From an uncultured Roseburia sp. (GTDB taxonomy: Bacteria > Bacillota > Clostridia > Lachnospirales > Lachnospiraceae): a DNA stretch of 64,000 nt. The stretch spans positions 1 to 64,000 of the forward strand of contig UQNW01000009.1 in NCBI GenBank assembly GCA_900542495.1, read 5' to 3'. The notes beneath the pieces were generated by a model. It saw only the letters and a list, made by a program, of their open reading frames with translations, ran no database searches and was not told the DNA's origin. A program made the translations under genes and the position numbers. Positions 50,646 through 60,220 of this stretch are shown here, piece by piece (position 1 is the stretch's first letter; each line of letters opens with the position of its first letter).

Positions 50646-51557
50646 TTATTCTTTTTTCTTCTTTCTCTTCTTCATGATCGCTCTCACCACAATGACCACA
50701 ACTGCTGCGATCACTACCCACACAAGAATGATCGGCAGCGATCCAAAAAATCCTATTGTAAAACTGCGGATGCCCCGACCTACCTGATATAAGCTGTCGC
50801 CAAACCGGTCTTTTATCTCTGCAAAAAAGCTTTTCTCCCCTGTTTCCGTAATACGCTCTACCTCATCCACATCCACATTCACTGTGCTGTAATCGATCTG
50901 ATTGTCAAGCATCCGAAGCTGGCTTCCATAATTCTCCAATTCATACCGCACCTCTGATAATTTACTTTCTATAGCAAGAAGATCCTCCATATTTTCTGCA
51001 TCGGAAAGTAATTCCATCAGGCGTTCCTGTTCTGTCTCTAATGCTTTTTTGCGGCTCTCCACATCCACATACTGTAAGGTCACATCCTCGACAGATTCGT
51101 TTTTCTGCGTTACATTACCGATCTCGCTCACCACTTCTACAAACTGATTCAATTCTGCGGTTGGGATCCTTATCGTATAACTTGCATATCTTGTATTGTT
51201 ATAATAATAACTATGTCCACTCACTGAAGAATTTTCAATATAACCACCCAGTTCTGCTGTTTTCTCACTTAAATTACTTAGCAGGGAATCAAATTCTGTC
51301 GTCTGTAAAGACAGATAAACGGTGCGGATCAATTTCCGTCCGGAGGCCACCTGTCCATCCAGCCCATTTTCTGATGTGATCCCTTCATCTGTTTCCATTT
51401 CCTGCTCATTGCCATAATCCTCATCCAGAAAAGCTCCATTCATACTGCTTTCTCCGGATGCAAATTCCGGCTTGGCATCCATACTCTTACTGCCACATCC
51501 GGCTGCTGCAGACAACATAAAGACTACACATAAAAAAATCATACATTTTTTCTTCAT
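50646..51557 (-). CDS. DUF4349 lipoprotein
   Basis: A 303-residue protein from the ATG at 51557 (RBS AAAAGGAGG). It has a lipoprotein signal KKKCMIFLCVVFMLSAAAGC, then an acidic linker. The DUF4349 region contains TVYLSLQTTEFDSLLSNLSEKTAELGGYIENSSVSG, ASYTIRIPTAELNQFV and a coiled coil LETEQERLMELLSDAENMEDLLAIESKLSEVRYELE. It ends in one C-terminal span (FGSLPIILVWVVIAAVVVIVVRAIMKKRKKKKE). It is doubly anchored on the outer face; function unknown. Confidence 0.88.
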   Translation of the reverse strand: MKKKCMIFLCVVFMLSAAAGCGSKSMDAKPEFASGESSMNGAFLDEDYGNEQEMETDEGITSENGLDGQVASGRKLIRTVYLSLQTTEFDSLLSNLSEKTAELGGYIENSSVSGHSYYYNNTRYASYTIRIPTAELNQFVEVVSEIGNVTQKNESVEDVTLQYVDVESRKKALETEQERLMELLSDAENMEDLLAIESKLSEVRYELENYGSQLRMLDNQIDYSTVNVDVDEVERITETGEKSFFAEIKDRFGDSLYQVGRGIRSFTIGFFGSLPIILVWVVIAAVVVIVVRAIMKKRKKKKE

Positions 51558-51673
51558 CGAACCCCTCCTTTTCCCATGCCAGACTTTACATATCATGCTT
51601 CTCTGACAAAACTATATGATATTCTTTATTTTACTATATCCCCGACAAAAAATCGACACTTTTGCATAAAAAT

Positions 51674-51706
51674 ACGTCTGTACCGGCATAATTGCCGATA
51701 CAGACG
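51674..51706 (-). terminator. Terminator of the rnf operon
   Basis: A 14-bp stem, CGTCTGTATCGGCA on the minus strand pairing with TGCCGGTACAGACG (one G-T pair), loop ATTA, followed by TATTTTTATG. It lies about 75 bp after the rnfB stop. Confidence 0.85.
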
Positions 51707-51781
51707 CATTCAGCTCTGAGACTTATGATAGGTCCCACATTTTATTTTTATCCTGTGTTCCTGTTCACTGCTCTTAAGGTC

Positions 51782-52573
51782 TTATAAAATAATCTTCTTC
51801 GGACACTTCTCAGCACAGAGACCACATTTTGTACATTTTTCCTGGTCGATATAAGCAACGTTATCTACAACATGTACTGCATCGGCCGGGCAGTTTTTCT
51901 CACATAAGTGACATGCAATACATCCGACAGAGCAAGCTTTCATAACATCTTTACCCTTGTCTTTGGAGCTGCACTGTACAATATGTTTTGCGCTGACTGG
52001 TAAAAGCTCGATCAAATGTTTTGGACATGCAGCAACACATTTACCACATGCTTTACATGTTTCCTTGTCAACAACTGCAACACCGTCTACAACATGGATT
52101 GCATCAAACGGACAGGCTTTCACACAGTTACCGAATCCAAGACATCCGTAGTTACAGGATTTTGGTCCGCCATTTGGAACAAATGCCATAGCTGCACAAT
52201 CCTGAACGCCTGTATACTCATAGTCCTGATTTGCTTTTTCACAGGTTCCGGCACATTTTACAAATGCTGCTTTGCGCTCGCCTTCCTCTGCTTTTACACC
52301 CATAATCTCACCGATCTTGGCTGCAACAGGTGCACCACCAACCGGGCACTGGTTGACTGGAGCTTCCCCTTTTACGATAGCGGCTGCAAGACCGGAACAT
52401 CCGGCATATCCACAACCACCACAGTTATTTCCTGGAAGAGCCTCTGTAACTGCTACTTCTCTCTCATCTACTTCTACTTTGAATTTTTCTCCGGAAACAC
52501 CAAGGAAAAATCCAATTAAAATACCAACACCGCCGACTACAACGGCTGCAAAAATAATTGCTGTAATGTTCAT
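51782..52573 (-). CDS. rnfB: Rnf complex subunit RnfB (iron-sulfur)
   Basis: A 263-residue protein: N-terminal span (ITAIIFAAVVVGGVGILIGFFLG), the Fe-S domain NNCGGCGYAGCSGLA...NQCPVGG, then CGxC-rich ferredoxin modules (GNCVKACPFDAIHV, CKACGKCVAACP, CIACHLCEKNCPADAV, CTKCGLCAEKCP). It collects electrons from reduced ferredoxin. Last gene of rnfCDGEAB; a terminator follows. Confidence 0.97.
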   Translation of the reverse strand: MNITAIIFAAVVVGGVGILIGFFLGVSGEKFKVEVDEREVAVTEALPGNNCGGCGYAGCSGLAAAIVKGEAPVNQCPVGGAPVAAKIGEIMGVKAEEGERKAAFVKCAGTCEKANQDYEYTGVQDCAAMAFVPNGGPKSCNYGCLGFGNCVKACPFDAIHVVDGVAVVDKETCKACGKCVAACPKHLIELLPVSAKHIVQCSSKDKGKDVMKACSVGCIACHLCEKNCPADAVHVVDNVAYIDQEKCTKCGLCAEKCPKKIIL

Positions 52574-52586
52574 CGTCTTTTTCCTC

Positions 52587-53183
52587 CTAAATCATTCCTG
52601 AGAATCCCATGAATGCGATTGACATCAGACATGCTGTGATCAGTACAATTGCTGTTCCCTGGAAAGGCTTTGGAATATCATTGTATTCAATCTTCTCACG
52701 AAGACCAGCCATGATCACGATTGCGATCAGGAAACCAAATGCAGTTGCAAAACCATTTACAACACCCTGAAGAATGTTATATTCCTTTGTAACGTTTGTA
52801 AGTGCAACACCTAATACTGCACAGTTTGTTGTGATCAGTGGTAAATACACACCTAAGCTCTTGTATAAAGCTGGCATGGATTTCTTTAAAAACATCTCTA
52901 CGAACTGAACTAATGCTGCAATTACTAAAATGAATACGATTGTCTGCAGATAAGTAAGGTCAATGCCTTTGCTCAGCAGATATTCATTTGCAAGAATATA
53001 CTTGTAGATCAGTCCGGTTACAAAAGATGAAATTGTAATAACGAATACAACTGCGCCACCCATTCCGGCTGCAGTTTCAGTTTTCTTGGATACACCTAAG
53101 AATGGACAGATACCAAGGAACTGGCTTAATACAACGTTATTTACAATCGCAGATCCGACTGCAATTAAAATTAATTCTTTCAT
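52587..53183 (-). CDS. rnfA: Rnf complex subunit RnfA
   Basis: A 198-residue membrane protein with six spans. Typical phrases: VNNVVLSQFLGICPFLGVSKK and LITTNCAVLGVALTN. It pairs with RnfE to form the membrane core; the cysteines in GICPFLG and TTNCAVLG are those proposed to hold an intramembrane Fe-S cluster. Confidence 0.97.
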   Translation of the reverse strand: MKELILIAVGSAIVNNVVLSQFLGICPFLGVSKKTETAAGMGGAVVFVITISSFVTGLIYKYILANEYLLSKGIDLTYLQTIVFILVIAALVQFVEMFLKKSMPALYKSLGVYLPLITTNCAVLGVALTNVTKEYNILQGVVNGFATAFGFLIAIVIMAGLREKIEYNDIPKPFQGTAIVLITACLMSIAFMGFSGMI

Positions 53184-53197
53184 TTGTATCTATCCTC

Positions 53198-53920
53198 CTA
53201 TTCTGTTTTCTCAGCCACTGCTGAAGCTTCTGTTTTTTTACCTGAACATGTTGCAGACATTCCACATCCTGCACAGTCACCGGTGATACATCCGGACGGT
53301 TTTGCAAGTGGTTTGCCTTTTGCTTCCATTTTAGCTCTGACAATGTTCATAATAGCAACCAGACATGCAAGTACTAAGAATGCACCAGGTGCCATTACGA
53401 AAATTGTGATTGGTGTAAACCAGCTTAAGGAAAGAACCTGTGCGCCAAAAATCTGACCTGCACCAAGCAGCTCACGGAAAAGACCGATCAGTGTCAGACC
53501 AAGTGTAAATCCAAGTCCCATACCAAGTCCATCGAAGATAGAAGGAACAACCGGATTCTTAGAAGCGTAGCTTTCTGCACGACCTAAGATGATACAGTTA
53601 ACAACGATCAATGGGATATATACACCTAAAGAATCTGAAAGACTTGGTGTATAAGCCTGCATCATAAACTGAACAACAGTAACAAGTGATGCTACGATTA
53701 CGATGTAAGCCGGCATACGCACACCGTTTGGAATTACCTTACGGAATGCTGAGATCAATAAGTTGGATAATACTAATACTACGGTTGTAGAAAGTCCCAT
53801 ACCAAGTCCGTTGATAGCAGAGGATGTAACCGCCAAAGTAGGACACATACCAAGCATCAGAACGAAGGTTGGATTTTCTTTGATAATACCGTTATATAAA
53901 CGTTCTACATTTTTGTTCAT
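53198..53920 (-). CDS. rnfE: Rnf complex subunit RnfE
   Basis: A 240-residue six-span protein with LGMCPTLAVTSSAINGLGMG and IPLIVVNCIILGRAESYA, the RnfE/NqrD pattern. It has a Cys-rich tail after the last span (ITGDCAGCGMSATCSGKKTEA), not part of the core fold; such tails are seen in some clostridial RnfE. Its start overlaps the rnfG stop by 1 nt. Confidence 0.96.
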   Translation of the reverse strand: MNKNVERLYNGIIKENPTFVLMLGMCPTLAVTSSAINGLGMGLSTTVVLVLSNLLISAFRKVIPNGVRMPAYIVIVASLVTVVQFMMQAYTPSLSDSLGVYIPLIVVNCIILGRAESYASKNPVVPSIFDGLGMGLGFTLGLTLIGLFRELLGAGQIFGAQVLSLSWFTPITIFVMAPGAFLVLACLVAIMNIVRAKMEAKGKPLAKPSGCITGDCAGCGMSATCSGKKTEASAVAEKTE

Positions 53921-54528
53921 TAGTTTGTACCTCCTAATACATTCTGGAAGTATGCGATGCAGGCATTCACACCGTTTGCCATAGCTTTGGATGTGATAGT
54001 TGCACCTGAGATAGATTCAATCTCACTGTCAGAAGAAGGTGCTGCTTTTACAACTGTAAAGGAATCAACGTTCTTTCCCTCGAACTGACTATAGAAAGCT
54101 TCTTCCTGTGCTTTCATACCAAGTCCAGGAGTCTCTGCGATGTCTGTGATGGAATATCCATTGACAGTACCATCATTCTGGATACCAACGGAGAATGTAA
54201 TAGTTGCCTGGCTGGCGTCTTTTGCTGTAACGGTCAAAACATAACCGATCACATTGCCACTTGCATCAAGGGCAGTGTTCACACTGTCAATCTGGTCTGA
54301 AAAGCCTTTTTCTGTCATAAGTGCTGCTGCTGCATCCGCATCAAAATCACTGTATTCTTCGAAGGATGCTGCATCTTCAAATACCTGTTTGTAGGCAGCC
54401 TGTGTTTTTTCGTAATTTACCTGATCAATGGAAGGTTTGGTAATTCCATAGACAACTCCGAGGATCAAACCAAGAACGACTGTAAATGCGAATAAAACCA
54501 AAGCGTCATGTACGATCTTTTTATTCAT
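53920..54528 (-). CDS. rnfG: Rnf complex subunit RnfG (covalent FMN)
   Basis: A 202-residue protein with one N-terminal span and an extracellular FMN-binding domain. The SGATIT motif near the C-terminus supplies the Thr that carries phosphodiester-linked FMN; ITDIAETPGLGMKAQEEAFYSQF is also family-specific. Covalent attachment needs an ApbE flavin transferase, not seen in this window. Confidence 0.95.
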   Translation of the reverse strand: MNKKIVHDALVLFAFTVVLGLILGVVYGITKPSIDQVNYEKTQAAYKQVFEDAASFEEYSDFDADAAAALMTEKGFSDQIDSVNTALDASGNVIGYVLTVTAKDASQATITFSVGIQNDGTVNGYSITDIAETPGLGMKAQEEAFYSQFEGKNVDSFTVVKAAPSSDSEIESISGATITSKAMANGVNACIAYFQNVLGGTN

Positions 54529-54531
54529 AAT

Positions 54532-55479
54532 TTACTTTGCCTCCTTTTCAGGTTTTGTTTTCACAACACCAAAAGCGTTTGGTACTGTGTATTTCTCGAT
54601 CATAGGAACTAAGAGGTTGCTTAAGATAATTGCAAAGGAAACTCCTTCTGCATTGGCTCCGAAGCAACGGAACAGTCCTGTGAAAATACCACAGCAGATA
54701 CCAAAAATGATCTGTCCTCTTGGTGTGATTGGAGAAGTCACATAGTCTGTCGCCATGAAGAATGCACCAAGCATTAATCCACCGCCGCAGAGCTGTGCTG
54801 TCACATAGTTCATGTCAAATCCATGTCCACCAAACAGCAGAATGAATACAACAAATGTAATAATATAGGAAGCCGGGATTCTAAGGTCGATAACGCCCAT
54901 TAAGATCAGGAAAATGGCTCCAATTAAAATTGCGATTGCAGATGTCTCACCGATCGTACCTGCTGTCTTACCGATCAGCATGCTCATGGTGTTCACTGCT
55001 TCCCCATTTCTCATCTGTGCAAGTGGTGTTGCTCCTGAGTATGCGCCTACAGTGAAGTTTGTCATATCCGCTGCAAATGCGATCAGTAAGAAACATCTTG
55101 CTCCGAGAGCCGGGTTCATGAAGTTCTGTCCAAGTCCGCCGAACATCATCTTAACGATAACGATTGCGAACACGCCACCGATTACTGCTTCCCACCAAGG
55201 AAGTGTTGCCGGAAGGTTTAATGCAAGAAGCAAGCCTGTTACAACTGCACTCAAATCATTGATGCTGTTCTTTTTATGTACGATCTTATTGAAGATCCAT
55301 TCGGAAGCTACACAACTTGCGATAGTTACTAAAATTAAAATCAGCGCTCTGATACCAAAGTTATAAATACCAAACAAACTGGTTGGCAGTAATGCAATGA
55401 TCACATAAAGCATGATCTTGCTTGTTGTATCTTTCGAGCGTACGTGTGGTGATGATGAAACATGATATAAATCACTCAC
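54532..55479 (-). CDS. rnfD: Rnf complex subunit RnfD (covalent FMN, membrane)
   Basis: A 315-residue polytopic protein. I start at GTG 55479 (SDLYHVSSSPHVRSKDTTSK), with AGAGGTGG 5 nt upstream; the open frame runs to 55512. Motifs: FGGLGQNFMNPALGARCFL and the FMN-attachment SGATPLAQMR. RnfD forms the ion-translocating core with RnfA and RnfE. Confidence 0.95.
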   Translation of the reverse strand: MSDLYHVSSSPHVRSKDTTSKIMLYVIIALLPTSLFGIYNFGIRALILILVTIASCVASEWIFNKIVHKKNSINDLSAVVTGLLLALNLPATLPWWEAVIGGVFAIVIVKMMFGGLGQNFMNPALGARCFLLIAFAADMTNFTVGAYSGATPLAQMRNGEAVNTMSMLIGKTAGTIGETSAIAILIGAIFLILMGVIDLRIPASYIITFVVFILLFGGHGFDMNYVTAQLCGGGLMLGAFFMATDYVTSPITPRGQIIFGICCGIFTGLFRCFGANAEGVSFAIILSNLLVPMIEKYTVPNAFGVVKTKPEKEAK

Positions 55480-55544
55480 GGGATCCACCTCTTTCTTCGT
55501 ATTTTTTATCACAATAAATTTCTGATGCTCTCTTTATTGTCTGT

Positions 55545-56864
55545 TTATTTTTTTCTCTTTGCTGCAAGAACCTGTTTTTTCATAGTCTTGATAGACTGTG
55601 CCAGCTGACGTTTTGCAGGACATGCGAAACTACAGCTTCCACACTCGATACATTCAAGTCCATGCCATTTTTCAAATTCATCAGCTACACCATGATCTGC
55701 CATTTTGGCAAGTCTTGACGGAATCAGCTGTTCCGGACATGCTTCAACGCAGCGTCCACAGTTAATACATGGAGACGGTTCAGCTTTTGCCACCTCATCT
55801 TCTGCCAGACATAACAGGGAAGAAGATGTCTTAGTGGTAGGAATATCCAGAGAGAACATGGAAAATCCCATCATAGGACCACCGGAAATGATCTTTTCTG
55901 GCTGTACCTTGAATCCACCAGCAGCCTCTACTAACTCTGCATAGTTGGTTCCGATGTAATATAAGAAGTTTCCAGGATTTGCAATTGCATCACCTGTAAT
56001 GGTAGATACACGGTTCATCACTGGTTTTCCTAATTTTACAGCATTGTAGATTGCAATGATTGTCTCTACGTTATCTACGATACATCCTGCATCGGCAGGT
56101 AACATCTTAGAGTTGATTGCTCTGCCTGTTACAGCGTAGATCAACTGACGCTCACCACCCTGTGGGTACTTGGTCTGTAATGGACAGACTTCGATACGAG
56201 GTTCGTCTTTTGTTAATTCCTGTAATTTTGCAATACAGTCCGGTTTATTGTTCTCAACACCGAACACACCTTTTGCTTTATCAAAGATCTGTAAGATGAT
56301 CTTCATTCCGGCAACTAATTCTTCCGGATTTTCAAGCATTCTGCGGTAGTCAGCAGTCAGATATGGCTCACATTCTGCGCAGTTTGCAATAATGTACTCA
56401 ATTTTCTCCGGCTCTTTTGGAGAAAGTTTTACATGAGTAGGGAAACCAGCACCGCCCATTCCGACAACGCCTGCTTCTTTTACTTTGTTAATGATTTCTT
56501 CTTTGGAAAGAGCTGTCACATCCTCACATGGAGTGAACTCTACTTCCTTGTACTCTCCATCATTCTCAATGACAATGGAATTCACCATGTCTCCAACCGC
56601 TACGCGGCGTGGTTCAATGGCTTTTACGGTACCGGATACAGATGCATAGATTGGAGAAGAAACAAAACCGCCTGCCTCTGCAATCTTCTGACCTCTTAAT
56701 ACGGTATCACCTTTCGCTACAATTGGATTTGCTGGTGCGCCGATATGCTGGGATACCGGATAAACCAGATCGCCCTTAGGTAAAACTTCCTTGATTGGCT
56801 GATCTTTTGCCAGTTCCTTTCCTTCATAAGGATGGACGCCACCTTTAAATGTCTTTAAACCCAT
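55545..56864 (-). CDS. rnfC: Rnf complex subunit RnfC (NADH-binding)
   Basis: A 439-residue protein: GGVHPYEGKELAKDQPI start, a biotinyl-lipoyl-like VSGTVKAIEPRRVAVGDMV, the flavin/NADH domain VGMGGAGFPTHVKLSP, YPQGGERQLIY, and two 4Fe-4S motifs CINCGRCVEACPEQLIP and CIECGSCSFACPAKRQL. The ATG at 56864 is the natural start. The Rnf complex couples ferredoxin:NAD+ oxidoreduction to Na+ or H+ pumping. First gene of the operon. Confidence 0.96.
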   Translation of the reverse strand: MGLKTFKGGVHPYEGKELAKDQPIKEVLPKGDLVYPVSQHIGAPANPIVAKGDTVLRGQKIAEAGGFVSSPIYASVSGTVKAIEPRRVAVGDMVNSIVIENDGEYKEVEFTPCEDVTALSKEEIINKVKEAGVVGMGGAGFPTHVKLSPKEPEKIEYIIANCAECEPYLTADYRRMLENPEELVAGMKIILQIFDKAKGVFGVENNKPDCIAKLQELTKDEPRIEVCPLQTKYPQGGERQLIYAVTGRAINSKMLPADAGCIVDNVETIIAIYNAVKLGKPVMNRVSTITGDAIANPGNFLYYIGTNYAELVEAAGGFKVQPEKIISGGPMMGFSMFSLDIPTTKTSSSLLCLAEDEVAKAEPSPCINCGRCVEACPEQLIPSRLAKMADHGVADEFEKWHGLECIECGSCSFACPAKRQLAQSIKTMKKQVLAAKRKK

Positions 56865-57176
56865 TTTTGTGCCCCGCTTTCTCTTATTTAGTATTATATT
56901 TTGCGCTAGAATCACAAAATATCATCAGCATGATTATAACACAGCTCTCTCATATGAAATACGTTTTTTTTGTATTTTTTTTAGAACCTTTTGACAACTT
57001 TTTAACAATAATATACATATTTTTTAGAATATATAGATAATTTTTACATAATAAAATGGGTGTATTCTTTCTGGCAGATGTGCTAAACTGTAAGCAGAAC
57101 AAAGTCTGGATTGCAGTATCCGGGCTTTCTGTAAAACTTTTCAGCCATATAAAAATCAGAACAAAGGAAAAAACAC
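56865..57176. other. Divergent intergenic region rnfC / YprB-like gene
   Basis: This 312-bp AT-rich spacer holds the leftward rnf promoter and the promoter of the rightward exonuclease gene. No gene, riboswitch or repeat was recognised. Confidence 0.5.
56933..56938 (-). promoter_or_regulatory. Extended -10 of the rnf operon
   Basis: TGTTATAAT on the minus strand (TATAAT at 56933-56938 with an upstream TG) lies about 70 bp before rnfC. A second TATAAT is at 56893-56898. No strong -35 is seen. Confidence 0.5.
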
Positions 57177-58280
57177 ATGAAAATCTGGAATGAAACACAC
57201 TCTCTTACAGATACAAGCAAAATTTTAAATGAAACTCTCACAGAGGATGCTGTTTTCTTTGATATTGAAACTACCGGTTTTTCCCCTGCTTATACCACAC
57301 TCTATCTCATCGGCTGCGCTCATCGCGAAGGCGACAGTTTTATGATCACACAGTATTTTGCAGAATCCAAAGAGGAAGAAGCCAGTGTACTCGCTGCTTT
57401 TTTACAGGAGCTGTCACATTTTCAGACAGTGATTTCATTCAACGGAATCGGATTTGATATACCTTATTTAAAAAACAAGTGTCAGAAATACGGTCTTGCA
57501 CATCCTTTTGATGAGAAAACCTATATTGATATTTATAAGGAAGTTTCTGCTTTGAAATTTTTACTCAAATTGCCAAATTACAAGCAGAAAACGATTGAAA
57601 CTTTCCTTAATATCAATAGAGATGATGTTTTTTCCGGTGGTGAACTGATCGAGGTCTATGAGAACTATCTGAAGACAAAAGACAATCAGGCTCTCTTTTT
57701 TCTGAAGCAGCACAATTACGAAGATGTCCTTGGCATGACAGAGCTCATTGCTATCCGCAGCTACCACAAACTTTTCTGCGGCGGTTTTACAATAACCTCG
57801 GTGGAAACGAATATCTATAAAGACTGCAACGGCGAACCTCAAAAAGAGTTATTGCTCACTCTGCATAATGAATATGCCCTCCCGCAGCGTGTCTCCTGTC
57901 AGACAGACGATTTTTACCTGATCTGTGATGAGCATGAATCGAGATTAAGAATTCATTTACTGGAAGGAACGTTGAAATTTTTCTTCGATCATCCCGAAGA
58001 TTATTACTATCTTCCAGCGGAAGATATGGCTATCCATAAAAGTGTTGCCTCCTATGTCGACAAAGAGTTCCGTAAGAAAGCAACCGCCGCAACCTGTTAC
58101 ACAAAAAAAGACGCCATTTTCGTTCCACAGTATGAAACGATCCTGACGCCTGTTTTTAAGGAAAATGTCAAAGACAAACTCACCTATTTTGAGCTGACCA
58201 GCGAATTTCTTGATTCCGATTCTCTTCTGCTTCAGTATACCCGTCATGTTTTCCGGCATTTTCTTACCGTAAAACATTAG
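57177..58280 (+). CDS. YprB-like RNase H-fold exonuclease
   Basis: A 367-residue protein with a DEDD-type exonuclease fold: VFFDIETTGFSPAYTTLYLIG (DxE), VISFNGIGFDIPYLKNKC (second Asp), and HNYEDVLGM (last Asp region). This matches the ribonuclease_H-like YprB group of Firmicutes. Likely a 3'-5' nuclease; substrate unknown. The region after ~residue 200 has no clear motif. RBS AAAGGAAAA precedes the ATG. It is a single gene with a terminator. Confidence 0.8.
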   Translation: MKIWNETHSLTDTSKILNETLTEDAVFFDIETTGFSPAYTTLYLIGCAHREGDSFMITQYFAESKEEEASVLAAFLQELSHFQTVISFNGIGFDIPYLKNKCQKYGLAHPFDEKTYIDIYKEVSALKFLLKLPNYKQKTIETFLNINRDDVFSGGELIEVYENYLKTKDNQALFFLKQHNYEDVLGMTELIAIRSYHKLFCGGFTITSVETNIYKDCNGEPQKELLLTLHNEYALPQRVSCQTDDFYLICDEHESRLRIHLLEGTLKFFFDHPEDYYYLPAEDMAIHKSVASYVDKEFRKKATAATCYTKKDAIFVPQYETILTPVFKENVKDKLTYFELTSEFLDSDSLLLQYTRHVFRHFLTVKH

Positions 58281-58295
58281 CTCTGCTCTGCAACA

Positions 58296-58338
58296 AAAAA
58301 AGGCGGAAAAACCTTTTGTAATGTTTTCCGCCTTTTTT
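58296..58338. terminator. Bidirectional terminator
   Basis: AAAAAAGGCGGAAAA, 13-nt loop, TTTTCCGCCTTTTTT between the convergent YprB-like and cheR genes; U-tracts serve both directions. Confidence 0.9.
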
Positions 58339-58344
58339 ATTTTA

Positions 58345-59121
58345 TTATTCTTTTTCAAAGAAGAAAGATTTATCCCGGACAAATCCAAGATCCTTGTAGT
58401 TCATGATCTGTTCTGTGCTTCCGATAAAGAGAACTCCGCCCTTTGTCATGCACTGATTGAACTTTTTATAAATCTCATCCTTGGCTTCCTCGGTAAAGTA
58501 AATCACAACATTTCTACATACGATCAGATTACAGCCAGCCGGATATGGATCTTTCAGCAGATTGTGTTCTTTAAATTCCACTCTGCGCTTGATCTCATCT
58601 GAAATCTGATAAGAAGTTCCGATTTTGGTAAAGTATTTGTCCTTTAAATCCTTCGGAACATTGGCAATGCTCTTCTCGTTATAAAGTCCCATTCTTGCTT
58701 TATCCAAAACCTGCTTGTCAATATCCGTAGCAATTACTTTGATATTAGCAAGTGGTATCTGTCTCGACAAAGCCATAACAAGAGAATATGGTTCGTCTCC
58801 GGTAGAGCATGCTGCACTCCAGACTTTCAGATTCTTTCCATAGGTTTTGATCAGTTTTGGGAACACCTCACCCTCTAAGATCTTCCACTGCTCCGGATTA
58901 CGATAAAATTCAGAGACATTGATGGTCAAAAAGTTGACGAACTGTTCGAATTTTTCTTTATCCTTTTTGATCAGGTCTACATATGCATCATAGGAAGAAA
59001 TCCCATTCTTATTAATAAGCGTATCAATTCTACGACGCATCTGTTTTTCCTTATAACAGTTCAGATCGATCTTAGTTAACACATATACATCTTTTTTGAA
59101 TTTTTCATAATTATCAAGCAT
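58345..59121 (-). CDS. cheR: CheR-type protein glutamate methyltransferase
   Basis: A 258-residue protein: N-terminal all-helical CheR_N (CYKEKQMRRRIDTLINKNG), then FLTINVSEFYRNPEQW, SAM-binding VWSAACSTGDEPYSLVMAL and LIVCRNVVIYF. It methylates chemoreceptors with S-adenosylmethionine. It stands alone beside rpsA, with no other chemotaxis gene in the window. Confidence 0.93.
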   Translation of the reverse strand: MLDNYEKFKKDVYVLTKIDLNCYKEKQMRRRIDTLINKNGISSYDAYVDLIKKDKEKFEQFVNFLTINVSEFYRNPEQWKILEGEVFPKLIKTYGKNLKVWSAACSTGDEPYSLVMALSRQIPLANIKVIATDIDKQVLDKARMGLYNEKSIANVPKDLKDKYFTKIGTSYQISDEIKRRVEFKEHNLLKDPYPAGCNLIVCRNVVIYFTEEAKDEIYKKFNQCMTKGGVLFIGSTEQIMNYKDLGFVRDKSFFFEKE

Positions 59122-59122
59122 A

Positions 59123-60220
59123 TTATTCCTCTGTCTGAACCTCAGCAGCTTCTACTGTCTCTTCTTCTGGAGTCTCTAAAGCTTTGATAGATAAGCTGAT
59201 TTTCTTCTCATCTTCATTGAAATCAACAACTTTTGCTTCGATTTCCTGTCCGATTTTTAATACATCAGCCGGTTTTTCTACATGATCCTTGGAGATCTGG
59301 GATACATGAAGTAATGCATCAACACCTGGAGCAAGCTCAACGAATGCACCAAAATCTGTCATTCTTGCAACTTTTCCTTTTACAATATTGCCAACTGCAA
59401 ACTTCTCTGCTGCTCCGTTCCATGGATTCTCGGAAGGGAATTTCATGCTGAGTGCGATCTTGGTTTCGTTGATATCTTTGATGAATACTTTTACAGTATC
59501 TCCAACGTTAAATACTTTCTTAGGACTTTCTACTCTGCCCCATGACATCTCAGAAATATGAAGTAATCCGTCTGCTCCACCTAAATCGATGAATGCACCG
59601 AAGTCTGTTACATTCTTAACAGTTCCTTCCATTACATCACCAACTTTGATCTTAGCAAACAGTTCTTTCTGCTGTTCTAATTTCTTCTCAACTAATAACT
59701 GTTTTCTGTCACCAATGATTCTTCTGCGTTTTGGATTGAACTCACTGATAACGAACTGGATTTCCTGATCTTTGTATTTGGAAAGATCTTTCTCATAAGA
59801 ATCAGATACAAGGCTTGCAGGGATGAACACTCTTGTCTCATCAACAACTACACATAAACCGCCGTCTAATACCTGAGAAACTTTTGCTGTTAAAACTTCT
59901 TTGTTCTCGAAAGCTTCCTCTAATCTCTTGCTTCCTTTTTCAGCAGCGAGACGTTTGTAAGTTAAAAGAACCTGTCCTTCGCCGTCGTTTACTTTTAATA
60001 CTTTTGCTTCCATTGTATCACCAACAGAAACCATAGTTGTAAGATCTGCGTTAGATTCGTTTGTATACTCATTGCGAGTAATGATTCCGTCTGATTTGTA
60101 TCCGATATTTAAAACGATCTCATCAGGTTTCACATCGATAACGGTACCTTCAACTACCTCTCCATTTCTTATTGTTTTAAATGATTCCTCCAACATTTGT
60201 TCAAAACTCATTTCTGACAT
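59123..60220 (-). CDS. rpsA: S1-domain ribosomal protein (bS1-like)
   Basis: A 365-residue protein from the ATG at 60220 (GAGGAGG 9 nt upstream). It has four S1 repeats; clear ones are GEVVEGTVIDVKPDEIVLNIGYKSDGII, GDVMEGTVKNVTDFGAFIDLGGADGLLHISEMSWG and GNIVKGKVARMTDFGAFVELAPGVDALLHVSQIS. Four domains, fewer than the six of E. coli S1, is usual in Firmicutes. It overlaps the ispH 3' end by 20 nt in a different frame. Confidence 0.92.
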   Translation of the reverse strand: MSEMSFEQMLEESFKTIRNGEVVEGTVIDVKPDEIVLNIGYKSDGIITRNEYTNESNADLTTMVSVGDTMEAKVLKVNDGEGQVLLTYKRLAAEKGSKRLEEAFENKEVLTAKVSQVLDGGLCVVVDETRVFIPASLVSDSYEKDLSKYKDQEIQFVISEFNPKRRRIIGDRKQLLVEKKLEQQKELFAKIKVGDVMEGTVKNVTDFGAFIDLGGADGLLHISEMSWGRVESPKKVFNVGDTVKVFIKDINETKIALSMKFPSENPWNGAAEKFAVGNIVKGKVARMTDFGAFVELAPGVDALLHVSQISKDHVEKPADVLKIGQEIEAKVVDFNEDEKKISLSIKALETPEEETVEAAEVQTEE